A DNA stretch of 64,000 nt from Aquilaria yunnanensis (GCA_039654915.1 CM077594.1:72410393-72474392); one strand, 5' to 3'. Shown: positions 32,398 through 45,900, counted from the stretch's first letter. The notes: generated from the sequence alone by a model not told the origin. A program made the numbers and translations.

Positions 32398-35300
32398 CTA
32401 AATTCTAAAGTCCTTAACTCCCTCTAGAAGGGCCGTAACAATCTCCCCTCCTTCTGGAATTTGGTCCCCCAAATTCCGTTGCAACTCTGGAAAAACACCA
32501 GGATATCTTTTCAGCATATCCTGCTCTGTCTCCCAGGTAGCTTCCTCCTCACTATGGTTAGACCAAAGGATCTTAACCATCGGAATCCACTTAGTCCGCA
32601 GTTTCTTGACTTGCCTATCCAAAATCTGAACTGGTTTCTCTTCATAAGTCAAGTCTTCCTGAATGGGTATCACTGAAGGATTTACTACCTGTCCGGGCTC
32701 AACTGTGCACTTCCTGAGTAAACTAACGTGAAACACATTATGCACTTGAGAAAGGTTAGGCGGTAAAGCCAACCGATAAGCAACTTTCCCAACTTTCTCT
32801 AACACTTCATAAGGTCCAATGAACCTTGGAGCTAACTTGCCCCTCTGTCCAAAACGACTAACTCCTCTCATGGGCGACACCTTCAGAAGTACTTTGTCAC
32901 CAACCTCAAAACTCAATTCTCTTCTTCTTCTGTTTGCATACTTAGTCTGTCTGTCATTAGCTGTCTTGATTCTCTGCTGAATCAACTTAATCTTAGCTGT
33001 AGTGTCAGCTATGATCTCAGGTCCAATAACCACTCTGTCCGTTGGATCTGCCCAACAATGAGGTGTCATACACCGTCTCCCATACAAAGCTTCATAGGGC
33101 GCCATTCCAATAACAGATTGATGACTGTTATTATAGGCAAACTCGATCAGTGGTAAGTGCTGATCCCAATCACCTCTGAAATCAATGACACACATGCGTA
33201 GCATGTCCTCCAAAGTCTGAATCACCCTCTCTGACTGTCCGTCAGTCTGCGGATGAAAAGCGGTACTGAGGCTAACTTTGCTGCCCAATGCTTCCTGAAA
33301 AGCATTCCAAAACCGTGATGTAAATCGTGGATCTCTGTCTGATATGATTTGATCCGGTATCCCATGGAGTCTCACAATCTCCCTGAGATATAACTGAGCC
33401 AACCTCTCCAATGTATAGGTGACTCTGATCGGTATAAAGTGTGCCGACTTCGTCAATCTGTCAACCACTACCCAAATAGCATCATGCTGACTCCGGGTGG
33501 TCGGTAACCCCACTAGGAAATCCATAGTAACGGATCCCCACTTCCTCACTGGTAGAGATAAACTCTGAAGTGTGCCTGCTGGTTTCTGGTGTTCAGCTTT
33601 CACCACCTGGCATGTCAAACACTTTGCCACATGTCCTCGCACATCTCTCTTCAGTCCTGGCCACCAAAAATGTGTTTTCAGATCTTGATACATCTTACTA
33701 ACACCAGGGTGAATACTCAATGTGCTGCTATGTGCCTCCTGTAGGACTTGCTGCCTAAGTCCCTCAACATTCGACACATAGAGTCGATCACCATAATGCA
33801 GTATTCCATCTTTGTACTTGAACTCTTTCTTCAAAGCACCAGTCTTAGCTTCACCTGAAATCTTCTTCAACAATGGATCTTTTAACTGAGCTTCTCTGAC
33901 TCTGGCTACCCAAGCCGTCTGAATCTCCAAAACGTAGACTAAGGATTTTTCTCGACTTTGCCATAATTCATGCAAAGCTAAGAAACAATCCTTCAATGCT
34001 CCTTCTGAAGAATCTGTAGCCTGATCCTTGGACAAGATCACTCCTGTGTACTTCCGGCTCAAAGCATCTGCTACCACGTTCCCTTTACCAGCACAATACT
34101 CGATCGAACAATCATAGTCTTTAATGTACTCAATCCATCGCCGCTGTCTCATGTTCAGATCCTTCTGAGTAAACAAATACTTCAAACTCTTGTGATCAGT
34201 GAAGATTCTGAACGATCTTCCCATCAAATAATGTCTCCATAGTTTCAGTGCAAAGATCACTGCTGCAAGCTCAAGATCATGAACAGGGTAGTTCAACTCA
34301 TTAGGCCTCAGCTGTCTCGAACCATAAGCAATCACCTGACTGTCCTGATGTAGAACACAACCCAAACCTGAACCTGACGCATCAGTATAAACTGTAAAGG
34401 CTCTGTCCGGGTCTGGTAACACAAGTATGGGTGCACTGGTCAACTTTTCCTTCAGCTTCATGTAGGCTTCTTCACACTTCGGTGTCCACTCAAATTTCTG
34501 AGCTTTCCTGGTCAATGCTGTCAACGGCGTAGCTATCACAGAGAATTTCTCTATGAAGCGTCTGTAGTAACCTGCTAGACCTAAGAAACTCCTGACCTCT
34601 GTAACTGTAGTCGGTCTCTTCCAATCAACCACTGCTTGAACCTTTTCAGGATGAACTGACAAACCTTGAGCACTGATAATATGCCCCAAAAACTGAATCC
34701 TCTCGGACCAAAACTCACACTTAGAAAATTTTGCATAGTACTGATTATCCTTCAGCACTTGCAAAACCGTTCTAAGGTGCTCCTTATGCTCTGCCGTAGA
34801 CTGTGAATAGATCAGAATATCATCGATGAAGACCTCAACAAACTGATCCAGAAATGGCTTAAAGATCCGATTCATAGCTTCCATAAATACTGCTGGAGCA
34901 TTAGTCACCCCAAAAGGCATAACCGTATACTCATAATGCCCGTACCTTGTCCTGAAGGCAGTCTTCGGAATGTCTTCCTCCTTAACTCTGATCTGAAAAT
35001 ACCCAGACCGAAGATCAATCCTGGAAAACACTCTCGCTCCTCTGAGTCTGTCAAACAAATCATCAATTCTAGGAAGTGGATACTTATTCTTAACTGTCAC
35101 TGCATTCAACTTCCTGTAATCGATGCACAACCTGAAAGTCCTATCCTTCTTCTTTACAAATAATACTGGAGCTCCCCACGGTGATACACTCGGTCTTATG
35201 AAACCTTTCCCTAGCAGTTCCTCCAACTGCTTCTTTAACTCATCCATCTCAGGAGCCGACATCCTATAAGGTGGTACTGAAATAGGCTCAACCCCTGGTT

Positions 35301-37122
35301 GCAGATGGATAGCAAACTCAGTATCCCTCCTAGGTGGTAACCCAGGTAACTCCACTGGAAACACCTCAGGAAACTGATTTGCTACAGGAATGATCTCCAA
35401 TTCTTCCTCTATAGCTACTCCATTCAACGAATAATACTCCTCTTCACCCACTACAGGGATGGTATCTACAAGTCTAAGGTGTAAACTCTTAGCACAAGAT
35501 GCCAACCCTCCTGTGCAAGTCACTCTAGCTCCCTGAGCATCAATGATGTCAACTGAGTGATTCGCACAGTTAATTTGTGCCTTGTGCTTACTCAACCAAT
35601 CCATTCCCAGCACCAAGTCATATGATCTCAGCTCAATCACCCACAACTCACAACAAAAGTCATGATCACCTAACTGCAAAGGATACCTAGTAACCACTTC
35701 ATTGGTCACAATAAAACCTCTCCCTGCAGTCCTGATGAGTCTCAACTCACCCGCAATTTCACGCTGTAAACTATGCTTATCTACCAAGGCAGAAGATATC
35801 ACTGAAAGAGTAGCTCCCGTATCGAAAAGCACTCTAACACTACTGCTCAGAAAAGTAAAATTACCTCGTACAGCTGGCGGTTCTCTAGCCGCCTGGTTCG
35901 TCAAAGCGAAGACTCTCGGGTTCACTGCTGCAGCAACTACTCCAGGCCGGTTCCCAATAGCAAGCGGTACTGGAGGTAAAGCCCGAGATGGACCTGTAAC
36001 TGATCGAACTCTTGGGCAGTCCCTGGCCCAATGCCCTCTCTGACCACAGACATTACAAATATCTGTGCCCAGTGTACATGGTCTTCCACCATGGAACCGT
36101 CTGCACCTAGGACACACACCTGTCCTCCTCCTCTTAGATGGATCCTGGTTCCCTACCATTGGTCGCTTTCCAGCACTTTTCCCCAAGTTAGATGGCCCAG
36201 CTTCCACCTTTTTCATAGGTGCCCTGGAATCCTCGAATTCCCTTTCCAATGCCAATGCCTTCTGAACCATCTGGCGATAACTCCTGATGTCAACTGTCAC
36301 CATATACCTCCTGAAAATAGGCTTCAGGCCCTGGGAAAACTTCTTGGCTTTCAGCTCCTCATTACCCAACATGTATGGAGCATACCGGATAAGTGAGTTG
36401 TATCGCTGCTCATACTCTCGTACTGACATCTCCCCCTGTGTCAGATTCTCAAACTGGATCCTCCTCTGATCCTGTGCAGCTTCACTAATATACTCCTGTC
36501 TAAACTTCTTTTCGAAGTCTGACCACTTGAGCACCTTTTTCTTGTGCTCTGGACGAGTGCCATTACTCTCCCTCAATAACTCCATCACGTCGTCCCACCA
36601 AAGACTGGCTCTCCCTCTCAAAAAGAAAGGTACTAGAACCATCCTCTGCTCTGTCTCATAGCCACCACAAGTAAAGAGTCTGTTCATAACAGACAACCAA
36701 TCCTCTGCTCTATCAGGATCTCCTGTCCCGTCGAAGCTAGGTGGATCAACTGTCTTGAATTTCTCTAACAGTCTCATCTGATGTGGAGTGTCTCCCCTCC
36801 TTGGAGCCTCCATCATCTCTGGTTCCTCAACCTCCTCAAGAACTTGATTTCTAGGTTCCTGAGCTCTAGGCACTTGCTGTTGCTCAGCATGCCTTTCCTG
36901 TTCCTGTTGTGGCTCAACTTCCTCCTGGACAACACCTCTGTCCCCATAATCTCTGAACATCTCTGTTACAAGAGTGTTCATACCCTGTGCCACCTGAGAC
37001 ATACTCTCAGTCAAACCCTGTAGCACTCTGGATATCTCATCCAACCTCGCCACAACTGGGTCACTAAAACCTTCACCAGGTTCCCTAGTCCCCCTCGAAG
37101 TTCCAGACCTCGTATCAACCAT
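32398..37122 (-). CDS. gag-pol: Tekay-type Gag-Pol polyprotein with chromodomain
   Basis: 1574 residues without interruption from the ATG at 37122. Gag core at about 115-300; zinc knuckle C-x2-C-x4-H-x4-C at 356-369 with an additional Cys/His run just before it; protease DTG at 434-436; RT with FIDD at 765-768; RNase H with YTDAS and [10 protein letters not shown]; integrase with an HHCC zinc finger ([12 protein letters not shown]) and a DDE core ([28 protein letters not shown]); chromodomain near the C-terminus ([16 protein letters not shown]). The chromodomain is expected to direct integration toward marked chromatin. The frame runs through the polypurine tract and stops 42 bases inside the 3' LTR. 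An upstream in-frame TTG at 37134 is not used here. Confidence 0.96.
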   Translation of the reverse strand: MVDTRSGTSRGTREPGEGFSDPVVARLDEISRVLQGLTESMSQVAQGMNTLVTEMFRDYGDRGVVQEEVEPQQEQERHAEQQQVPRAQEPRNQVLEEVEEPEMMEAPRRGDTPHQMRLLEKFKTVDPPSFDGTGDPDRAEDWLSVMNRLFTCGGYETEQRMVLVPFFLRGRASLWWDDVMELLRESNGTRPEHKKKVLKWSDFEKKFRQEYISEAAQDQRRIQFENLTQGEMSVREYEQRYNSLIRYAPYMLGNEELKAKKFSQGLKPIFRRYMVTVDIRSYRQMVQKALALEREFEDSRAPMKKVEAGPSNLGKSAGKRPMVGNQDPSKRRRTGVCPRCRRFHGGRPCTLGTDICNVCGQRGHWARDCPRVRSVTGPSRALPPVPLAIGNRPGVVAAAVNPRVFALTNQAAREPPAVRGNFTFLSSSVRVLFDTGATLSVISSALVDKHSLQREIAGELRLIRTAGRGFIVTNEVVTRYPLQLGDHDFCCELWVIELRSYDLVLGMDWLSKHKAQINCANHSVDIIDAQGARVTCTGGLASCAKSLHLRLVDTIPVVGEEEYYSLNGVAIEEELEIIPVANQFPEVFPVELPGLPPRRDTEFAIHLQPGVEPISVPPYRMSAPEMDELKKQLEELLGKGFIRPSVSPWGAPVLFVKKKDRTFRLCIDYRKLNAVTVKNKYPLPRIDDLFDRLRGARVFSRIDLRSGYFQIRVKEEDIPKTAFRTRYGHYEYTVMPFGVTNAPAVFMEAMNRIFKPFLDQFVEVFIDDILIYSQSTAEHKEHLRTVLQVLKDNQYYAKFSKCEFWSERIQFLGHIISAQGLSVHPEKVQAVVDWKRPTTVTEVRSFLGLAGYYRRFIEKFSVIATPLTALTRKAQKFEWTPKCEEAYMKLKEKLTSAPILVLPDPDRAFTVYTDASGSGLGCVLHQDSQVIAYGSRQLRPNELNYPVHDLELAAVIFALKLWRHYLMGRSFRIFTDHKSLKYLFTQKDLNMRQRRWIEYIKDYDCSIEYCAGKGNVVADALSRKYTGVILSKDQATDSSEGALKDCFLALHELWQSREKSLVYVLEIQTAWVARVREAQLKDPLLKKISGEAKTGALKKEFKYKDGILHYGDRLYVSNVEGLRQQVLQEAHSSTLSIHPGVSKMYQDLKTHFWWPGLKRDVRGHVAKCLTCQVVKAEHQKPAGTLQSLSLPVRKWGSVTMDFLVGLPTTRSQHDAIWVVVDRLTKSAHFIPIRVTYTLERLAQLYLREIVRLHGIPDQIISDRDPRFTSRFWNAFQEALGSKVSLSTAFHPQTDGQSERVIQTLEDMLRMCVIDFRGDWDQHLPLIEFAYNNSHQSVIGMAPYEALYGRRCMTPHCWADPTDRVVIGPEIIADTTAKIKLIQQRIKTANDRQTKYANRRRRELSFEVGDKVLLKVSPMRGVSRFGQRGKLAPRFIGPYEVLEKVGKVAYRLALPPNLSQVHNVFHVSLLRKCTVEPGQVVNPSVIPIQEDLTYEEKPVQILDRQVKKLRTKWIPMVKILWSNHSEEEATWETEQDMLKRYPGVFPELQRNLGDQIPEGGEIVTALLEGVKDFRI
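32441..32457 (-). other. Tekay polypurine tract, inside the coding frame
   Basis: On the minus strand CCAGAAGGAGGGGAGAT directly before the LTR start TGTTACGG. It also codes for PEGGEI in Gag-Pol. Confidence 0.9.
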
Positions 37123-37245
37123 AATAACCTGCAACCACAGCCAGACAACATTTCCCCAGATGTTGGTCAGTACTAACTTCCTAGCACTTGGACTTTACTA
37201 CTAGATCTCAGTCTAAGCCTCCAATATCTATGAAATAAACCCTTA

Positions 37246-37257
37246 GCTCTGATACCA
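37246..37257 (-). other. Tekay primer binding site (tRNA-iMet)
   Basis: TGGTATCAGAGC on the minus strand, the usual complement of the initiator-Met tRNA 3' end, seven bases inside the LTR end. Confidence 0.9.
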
Positions 37258-37264
37258 AGAACAC

Positions 37265-39774
37265 TGACACGATCCCCGTGCCCCTGCCCGGGATACCCTG
37301 TGAGCGTTTGTCTCACGGTGGATTGTAATTGGCTAGCTGGTTATGTGTGTGGATTAAATCCAATGCTACTAGTTGATTAACCTAGAAATGCAATATGTAT
37401 GCACTTATGCTTTGACTTGGTTTATTAAAACCATAAAACATTTAAACATTTAGACATTTAGCCGGCTAAGTAAAATTCTATATAAATAAATACAAAATGC
37501 CAAAGCATAGCAAAATCAACCTTTGAGTGATTAACTACACATACACCGCTCGTGAAAGCATTTATACATAAGTAACTAAAGCTCTCACCCAGAGAACAAT
37601 CCCCTGAGTCAAGGACTCTTTATAACATAAATACTGGAGGCCAAATAAAGTACTGTATCAAAATACAAGACTTTGCTGAGATCTTTTACCCTAGCTCCCA
37701 CTTTGGACTCCTGTCCCAGTGGCGAGTCTCACAAGTCCTGTGCCAAGTGCTACTAGGCTCTGCAGCCAAAGGAAGAAGCAAGTTAGTACCACAGCCTGAC
37801 CAACAGACCAACTAAACACTTAAGCAAGCTAGAAACTTAAAGTTTCTCAACTACCGTACCTTTACACACAAAAAGGTACTACCGTGATAATCCTCAGCGA
37901 TTACCCGGTCCTGCTACTCCAGACTCTGCATAACAAACAGGGAGTGAGAATTCAACATTCTCAGTAAGGGTCTTCGATGTACCTGCAAGAAAAAGCTAGG
38001 ACTCTGGCTGCGAGCTCACACAGCATGAGGGTACTAGTCATATATATATATACTAGGCCGGTAGACCTCTCCTCAAGTAGTCCTCTGTATCAGGCCAAGC
38101 GTAATCACTTAGCAACCTGACACATATACAGGCCAAGCGCAATCACTTAGCAACCTGAAATATAGGCCAAGCGCTATCACTTAGCAACCTATCATATGGC
38201 TCAAGGGCGAACCTTAGCAAGCCTCATTCAAACATAGAACCTCTCACCTAGTTGTTATGCAGGGGAATTTATGATGGGACTTGTAGACTAGGCCGCAGGG
38301 CCTCTTTGATGTAAACTAGATGAACAAGGTTTCGCCTCGGGGCCTCGTGGCTACCGCACGGCTAGGCCGACGAGGGTTCTAAACCTCTCACCTGAGCTAT
38401 TGATAGCTAATTAAGTTCAATTGCAACATTCGTTTCCTTACTTGTTGCCTAAGCAACTTACTTACCTCAAACAGTTCAAGAAAACTCATACTTCCGGTGG
38501 GACTTTCGGAAGTTTCGGAGTACCATCGGGATCCTCGGACCCTTAGGCACGTTCCGAGCCTTCTGTAGTCTCGGTCGGGTCAACGCAGCAAAAAGTCAAA
38601 CCCCCCATTTTCTTGTGTTGGCGCCGCGTTGCCAAAGGCAAAAAGGAATTGGCGACGCGTCGCCAGCGAACAAACGTTCTGTGACTGAAAATTGAATTGG
38701 CGACGCGTCGCCAATTTTCGGGCCAATTGGCGCCGCGTCGCCAATTCTGCAGAAATGCAGAATTCGGCCATTTACTGCTTCGAACTTTGGCAACCAAATA
38801 CATATAGCAAACATGCATCAAAAGTTACCAAATTTCATACACATGAAGTACATGTTGCAAGGAACAAAACCAACTATCAAAGCCAAACTATGATGCATTA
38901 GAAGCATCAAACCAATCCTTCGAATCTAGCTAGTCCATCATAATACCCAAAACGTTTCTTCATACCATACCCAAAAATTACTCAACTTTCTCAATCCATT
39001 TCAATCCAAAAGCAATCCAACAACTTAAAAACACTTTCTCCCTTACCTTAACACCAAGAACAAGCAAGAATTCGAACCCTTCCTCTTCCAAACAAGCTTC
39101 CAAAGTTCTACACAAATTCAAACCAAAACAAAGCTCCTAAACATCAAAAACACATCTTTCAACCAAAACCCAAGCTTCCAATCAATCAAATAACACGAAT
39201 TCAATCAAGAACATGAATCATACCTCGTTCAAAAATAGGGGATGGAGAAAAACGCCCTTTCAAGCTTCAAAAACATGGATTTAAGCTTGAAAATCACTTC
39301 TCCAAGCTTATACACCCTTAATTGCACCTTTTGGCACCAAAAGCTTTTGATTCCAAGCTTAATTTGAGAGAGAAATGGAATGGAGAAGCTGGAAAACGGG
39401 TTATGGAGCTCCAAACCCTTCTTCCCTCTTCTTAAACCCCACTTAACCCCTCAAACCACCAAGGTTTCAAGTTTTGTGCAATTAGGTCCCCCATCTTTGT
39501 AACTTAACAGTTCTTGATTAAATTCTTGTCTATTTGTTGAGTTTGAGTTAAGGTTAAAAGTTAAGTTCTAAAAATTCATTTTAAAACACTCGGGACTCGT
39601 CCCGGCCACTCAGGGTGCAAAATTACCATTTTGCCCCTGAACTTAGTTCAGAGCTTTATTCTTGTCGGAACTTAGTGAACTTTGGCAAACTTCTTAATTC
39701 TTGCTAGGCAAACTTAAATTAAACTTCTACACTAAATTCTAAAGTCCTTACCTCCCTCTAGAAGGGCTGTAACA
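37265..39774 (-). repeat. Tekay 5' LTR
   Basis: 2510 bp, the same length as the 3' LTR. A run of TA repeats at about 38040-38054 may include the TATA element. TSD ATTGC follows at 39775. Confidence 0.95.
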
Positions 39775-39779
39775 ATTGC

Positions 39780-40661
39780 CCTTTAAATCCCCAAGCTTTG
39801 ACGAACTGCCACCCTCAGTAAAGGCAAGTGTCACCCTCGAAGAATGTGAGCACCAACCTCGGGAAAATAGGGTCCGGCAACCTGACCCCCCTACCTGGGT
39901 GATTTACCATCACCATCGAGGAATGGAAATACTGACCTCGGGAATATGGTGCACTACCACCCTCGGTAAGATGACCTGACCGGCTTCAGAAGAGGTAGAC
40001 TCACCATCTTCGGCAGGGGAAAACACCCCCGAAGAGGATCATCCGTGCCAAGGGGACTCACGAATAACAGGAGCAACCTCAGCAAGAAGCCCTCCTGTCC
40101 GGGAGAGGTCTCTCCCATCGAAGGGATCTCAAGAATACAATAAAAATGGTTAAGAAGCCTTTGACAAGCCGCCCTCGCACACGTCCTAACACGCCGCGTT
40201 TACACAAGTCCTGACACGACGCCTTCGTACATGCCCTAACACGCAGACCTCCCACGGCCCTGACTTCTAGGCCAGACGGCCTATGGCCAGCTAGAGGTCC
40301 CTATTCCTGAAGGTACAGACTGTATCTGACTGAACACGTGTCATGATCTAAGCGGGTTGTGTTAAACGGAAGTCCCTAACACCCTCCTATAAAAACTTGC
40401 GGAACGACCTCTATAGGGGGGGATTTAACTCTTAGGCAAAACACATTCTTCACTTTTGACTCACCATTCTTCATTTCACCAAATACTGACTTGGGCGTTG
40501 GAGGCTCCTTCCCCAGAAAAACACTCCAGGGACCTCCTAACCCTTGTTCTATGAGTGTTTCAGGCAATCTCTCCCCGGAAGTCTCTCTTTCAGACGCTCT
40601 CCTCACCGGAAGTCCCTTCCAGGCTTACCATGTCGTACAACGAAGATGCTAACAGGCATCA
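39780..40661 (+). repeat. Tat-B 5' LTR, remainder
   Basis: Continues the LTR begun at 29910 after the duplicated ATTGC and ends in AGGCATCA. TATAAAAA at 40388-40395 is a good LTR TATA box. The bases after the edge are TT and the primer site TGGCGTCGTCTGTGGGAA (40664-40681). Confidence 0.85.
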
Positions 40662-41585
40662 TTTGGCGTCGTCTGTGGGAACTCACTCTCTGGTAGCTGG
40701 CGTTGAGACTCAGCGTTCTAAGGACAAGGAACTCCAGAAGTCCCCGTCCACGCCAGAAACTCAACCGGCAACCGAACAACCAGCCATAGGGACTTCCTTG
40801 CCCGAGGATGAACGTCTTCTAACGATCACAATGAGCTTTCTACATGATTTTGAGCGCTCTGTTGTGGCTGAAATGACGCTACAACTGGACCAAAGGTGGT
40901 CACAACCACATTCGTGCCGAAGGCCCCCTTCACCAGCACCTCGTTGGGAGAAAAGCCCAAAATCTGCTTATCAGAGTTCGAGGAGCGGGGACCAACGCGA
41001 TGAGTCTTCGACACCGGACGTACCCCCTAGAGTCCGACGTACTAGAGAAGCGGGGTCCAAAGGGGCTAAGATTTCCTGCTGGTGAAGTTCCTAACCAGAA
41101 CAAAGATCACAATCCCCCCGAAGCCGAAGTTACTGACTGAAAAGGTGGCGTCGCTCTCCATTGCTAGACGCCTCCGGGCAGCAAGAAGAGCCCAGGACCA
41201 CCATCCTCATGGAAAAAATCCTAAAGAGATTGGAGAGGGTGGAAAGGCAGGTGGCTCAGAAACCCATCTGGTCTAGGTTGTCGGAAACCTTCAACGGAGA
41301 CGAGTCACCGTTTATCCGAGTAATAGTTGAGGCACCTATGCTAAGCGACTTTCGGGTGCCTCGTTTGGAAACCTATGATGGGCATAGTGACCCCCAAGCC
41401 CACCTGACCAAGTATAGGCGTAGCATAGTACTTCATGGTGTTGATGATGCCACCCATTGCAAGTGTTTTGAGGTCACCCTCTCTGGCTTGCCAACCGCGT
41501 GGTACAACTCTCTTGCCCTTGGTACTATAATGAGTTTCCAAGAGCTATCTACGACATTTACATAGAAGTTCATCGGCAGCAAGCC
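40630..41585 (+). pseudogene. gag: Tat-B gag, first piece
   Basis: MSYNEDANRHHLASSVGTHS from an ATG in the LTR, through the primer site, then a Gag frame to 41085 (stop) and, in another frame, 41161-41565 with the Gag core (LETYDGHSDPQAHLTKYRRS, CKCFEVTLSGLPTAWYNS). A TAG follows TTFT and the solo Tekay LTR then interrupts it at KFIGSK. At least one frameshift and one stop. Confidence 0.85.
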
Positions 41586-44095
41586 TGACACGATCCCCCG
41601 TGCCCCTGCCCGGGATACCCTGTGAGCGTTTGTCTCACGGTGGATTGTAATTGGCTAGCTGGTTATGTGTGTGGATTAAATCCAATGCTACTAGTTGATT
41701 AACCTAGAAATGCAATATGTATGCACTTATGCTTTGACTTGGTTTATTAAAACCATAAAACATTTAATCATTTAGACATTTAGCCGGCTAGGTAAAATTC
41801 TATATAAATAAATACAAAATGCCAAAGCATATCAAAATCAACCTTTGAGTGATTAACTACACATACACCGCTCGTGAAAGCATTTATACATAAGTAACTA
41901 ATGCTCTCACCCAGAGAACAATCCCCTGAGTCAAGGACTCTTTATAACATAAATACTGGAGGCAAAATAAAGTACTGTATCAAAATACAAGACTTTGCTG
42001 AGATCTTTTACCCTAGCTCCCACTTTGGACTCCTGTCCCAGTGGCGAGTCTCACAAGTCCTGTGCCAAGTGCTACTAGGCTCTACAGCCAAAGGAAGAAG
42101 CAAGTTAGTACCACAGCCTGACCAACAGACCAACTAAACACTTAAGCAGGCTAGAAACTTAAAGTTTCTCAACTACCGTACCTTTACAGACAAAAAGGTA
42201 CTACCGTGATAATCCTCAGCGATTATCCGGTCCTGCTACTTCAGACTCTGCATAACAAACAGGGAGTGAGAATTCAACATTCTCAGTAAGGGTCTTCGAT
42301 GTACCTGCAAGAAAAAGCTAGGACTCTGGCTGCGAGCTCACACAGCATGAGGGTACTAGTCATATATATATATACTAGGCCGGTAGACCTCTCCTCAAGT
42401 AGTCCTCTGTATCAGGCCAAGTGCAATCACTTAGCAACCTGACACATATACAGGCCAAGCGCAATCACTTAGCAACCTGACATATAGGCCAAGCGCTATC
42501 ACTTAGCAACCTATCATATGGCTCAAGGGCGAACCTTAGCAAGCCTCATTCAAACATAGAACCTCTCACCTAGTTGTTATGCAGGGGAATTTATGATGGG
42601 ACTTGTAGACTAGGCCGCAGGGCCTCTTTGATGTAAACTAGATGAACAAGGTTTCGCCTCGTGGCCTCGTGGCTCCGGCACGGCTAGGCCGACGAGGGTT
42701 CTAAACCTCTCACCTGAGCTATTGATAGCTAATTAAGTTCAATTGCAACATTCGTTTCCTTACTTGTTGCCTAAGCAACTTACTTACCTCAAACAGTTCA
42801 AGAAAACTCATACTTCCGGTGGAACTTTCGGAAGTTTCGGAGTACCATCGGGATCCTCGGACCCTTAGGCACGTTCCGAGCCTTCCGTAGTCTCGGTCGG
42901 GTCAACGCAGCAAAAAGTCAAACCCTCCATTTTTAGGTGTTGGCGCCGCGTCGCCAAAGGCAAAAGGGATTGGCGACGCGTCGCCAACGAGCAGACGCTC
43001 TGTGAAGAAAAATTGAATTGGCGACACGTCGCCAATTTTCGGGCCAATTGGCGCCGCGTCGCCAATTCTGCAGAAATGCAGAATTTGGCCGATTGCTGCT
43101 ACGAACTTTGGCAACCAAATACATATAGCAAACATGCATCAAAAGTTACCAAATTTCATACACATGAAGTACATGTTGCAAGGAACAAAACCAACTATCA
43201 AAGCCAAACTATGATGCATTAGAAGCATCAAACCAATCCTTCGAATCTAGCTAGTCCATCATAATTCCCAAAAACGTTTCTTCACACCATACCCAAAAAT
43301 TACTCAACTTTCTCAATCCATTTCAATCCAAAAGCAATCCAACAACTTAAAAACACTTTCTCCCTTACCTTAACACCAAGAACAAGCAAGAATTCGAACC
43401 CTTCCTCTTCCAAACAAGCTTCCAAAGTTCTACACAAATTCAAACCAAAACAAAGCTCCTAAACATCAAAAACACCTCTTCCAACCAAAACCCAAGCTTC
43501 CAATCAATCAAATAACATGAATTCAATCAAGAACATGAATCATACCTCGTTCAAAAACAGGGGATGGAGAAAAACACTCTTCCACGCCTCAAAAACATGG
43601 ATTCAAGCTTGAAAATCACTTCTCCAGGCTTGAACACTTCAAACCACACCTTTTGGCACCAAAAGCTTTTGATTCCAAGCTTAATTTGAGAGAGAAATGG
43701 AGTTGAGAAGCTGGAAAACGGGTTATGGAGCTCCAAACCCTTCTTCCCTCTTCTTAAACCCCACTTAACCCCTCAAACCACCAAGGTTTCAAGTTTTGTA
43801 CAATTAGGTCCCCCATCTTTGTAACTTGACAGTTCTTGATTAAATTCTTGTCTATTTGTTGAGTTTGAGTTAAGGTTAAAAGTTAAGTTCTAAAAATTCA
43901 TTTTAAAACACTCGGGACTCGTCCCGGCCACTCAGGGTGCAAAATTACCATTTTGCCCCTGAACTTAGTTCAGAGCTTTATTCTTGTCGGAATTTAGTGA
44001 ACTTTGGCAAACTTCTTAATTCTTGCTAGGCAACTTAAATTAAACTTCTAAACTAAATTCAAAAGTCCTTACCTCCCTCTAGAAGGGCCGTAACA
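41586..44095 (-). repeat. Solo LTR of the Tekay family in Tat-B gag
   Basis: 2510 bp, TGACACGATCCCC to GGGCCGTAACA, with TSD AAGCC on both sides (41581-41585 and 44096-44100). It is more diverged from the two LTRs of the intact element than they are from each other. No internal sequence. It shares the tandem and palindrome repeats; one palindrome has lost a CpG (about 43016-43037). Confidence 0.94.
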
Positions 44096-44483
44096 AAGCC
44101 GTCGGTGAAGATGCCCATTCAGATGTTCGACTTAGAGCAACGGAATGGCGAAACCATCCGTGACTATGTCAAAAGGCTTAACCGAGAGGCCCTGAGCATG
44201 TCGGAGTTCCATCCTGAAATACGCATCCTCACCATGATACGGGGACTTCGGCGAGACTCGCAACTCTTTTACGAGTTCTCAAAAGACCCTTTGGACACCC
44301 TTGCTGAGTTCTACTGTAGAACCGAACAACACATGGCAGCCAAAGAGCTGAGAATCGGAGGCCCAAAGTCTAATCACCATCATCTCGTAGGCCAAAGTCA
44401 CCAACCCCGATATCCAGCCGAGCGTGGGGGAAAAACTCGGAAGCAGAAGGGGAAAAGACCATGTCATTTGCTCCCCTGAACAC
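44096..44483 (+). pseudogene. gag: Tat-B gag, second piece
   Basis: KMPIQMFDLEQRNGETIRDY at the start, then REALSMSEFHPEIRILTM, in register with 41585 across the solo LTR. It covers the place where Tat-A has its stop and reads a sense codon there (DYVKRLNREAL). It ends at the copia insertion (TSD AACAC). Confidence 0.88.
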
Positions 44484-45900
44484 TGATGGGTTTCGGGAGC
44501 CAAACAGCGCAGCGGAATTTAACCGAAACCCTCCAGGATCCAAGTGAAATGGGGTAAACCGGGTATTCAAAAATTTTCATACCTAATTTTCAGTTGAGAT
44601 CTCTCACTCAACTGTAGAGTGGAATCACAAAACCTGAATACTTGATGTGTTCAGGCTCTCTATGGTATCCACATGAGCCTCTCAGGATCACCACGCTTCC
44701 ACCACGTCCCGGCAGATGCGTTTCTCTTGCGCTCGCAGTGCTAGCTTGCGTCCTCCAAGGAATTGCAAGAGAAGAGTGCGGCTGTCCTTTTGGGAGGCTA
44801 GGGCAAGGAGAGCTACGAATTTCTAACTAGAAGTTGTATTTATAGCGAAACTCAACTTCCAAGCCTAATAGGTTTCAAAGCCCTAATCCAATTAGGCTTT
44901 AATTTCGGGCTTAATAATGGCTCAACTATTGGGCCCATTATTAATACGAAATTATTGTGAAACCGAAACCCAAATTATTAGCCCATGCACTCTAATGATC
45001 CAAATAGCTCTATGTGTGTGACCCAATAGGTTCTTACCACGTTGGCAACGATCATAAATCATATTTATGATCATAAGCAATGAGAGGTGTCTAGCAACAC
45101 ATCATTACTACCCAAGTGACAAGATTGTCAATGATTCGACTAAACCTTTATGATCATCACCGATATATGCCATTGTCCCTTTGTCCAAGATATCAAGACT
45201 AAGCATGAGACATGGAATGTGTCACTCTCGTATAGCCCAATCTTTGGTTTCTTGATTACCAAGTAGACCAACTTAAACTGATGACATTGATATCGTATAT
45301 CAACTCATCCGAGCATGGCCATGCATTTTTCTAAGTCTCACTCTATCAAGGGGCCCGAAGATATCACTCCCATTATATAGGAGGGACAGATCCCACCTTG
45401 ATCATACAAATCCCTCTGCATGATATGTGACATACCCAATGACCTCCTTCAACTTCACTCAGTTACGAGCAACAAAGGAAAGTATCAAGGTATGTGACTC
45501 ACATGTAGGGAACCTTGATGATCTGAGGTCGAAGGACTACATATACCATGATCACTATGAGAATCACTTATGACACTCATATAACGATCCATGAAGTGTT
45601 CTCATGGTGGGTCGGTCCAGTACACAAGTTCTCCAACTTGTACCCATATGTAGACTACATATCTCATATTAGTCTCCACATATGCTACTCATTATGTATT
45701 ATTGCAACCCGCTCCACAATAATACTAGACTAGGGATGTTTAAGAATATCATTATTCTAGGGTTACAGTTATGTTTATTACGTTACGCAGAAACAAAACA
45801 ACAAACATAATTGCTGGATTAATGCCTCAATAAAATATCATGACTTAATGTGCAAAAATACAATCGTCTCATGATTGGCTTTTTGGGCACAACACTAACA
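44484..45900 (-). repeat. Copia 3' LTR
   Basis: 1417 bp, TGATGGGTTTCGGG to GGGCACAACACTAACA, followed by the polypurine tract (GCAAGTGGGAGAT on the minus strand, 45901-45913). Confidence 0.93.

Larger units (their letters stand above)
29931..32440 (-). repeat. Tekay 3' LTR
   Basis: 2510 bp, TGACACGATCCCC to GGGCCGTAACA. It contains three 35-38 bp tandem copies (30757-30864), a GC-rich palindrome cluster (31284-31412) and the last codons of gag-pol (to 32398). Confidence 0.95.
29931..39774 (-). mobile_element. Intact Tekay/Del-type chromovirus, minus strand
   Basis: 9844 bp with two 2510-bp LTRs, primer site, one open gag-pol frame with chromodomain, polypurine tract, and TSD ATTGC on both sides (29926-29930 and 39775-39779). 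The LTRs differ at about 13 positions by eye (about 0.5%), so it is the youngest element here. All parts needed for autonomous retrotransposition appear present. A solo LTR of the same family lies at 41586-44095. Confidence 0.96.

Noticed and set aside
29931..39774. The two 2.5-kb repeats considered as a segmental duplication
   Set aside because: Primer site, polypurine tract, TSD and gag-pol between them identify LTRs.
45300..45900. Host intergenic DNA or a host gene inside the copia LTRs
   Set aside because: The sequence is shared by all copia LTR copies here and has no coding signal.
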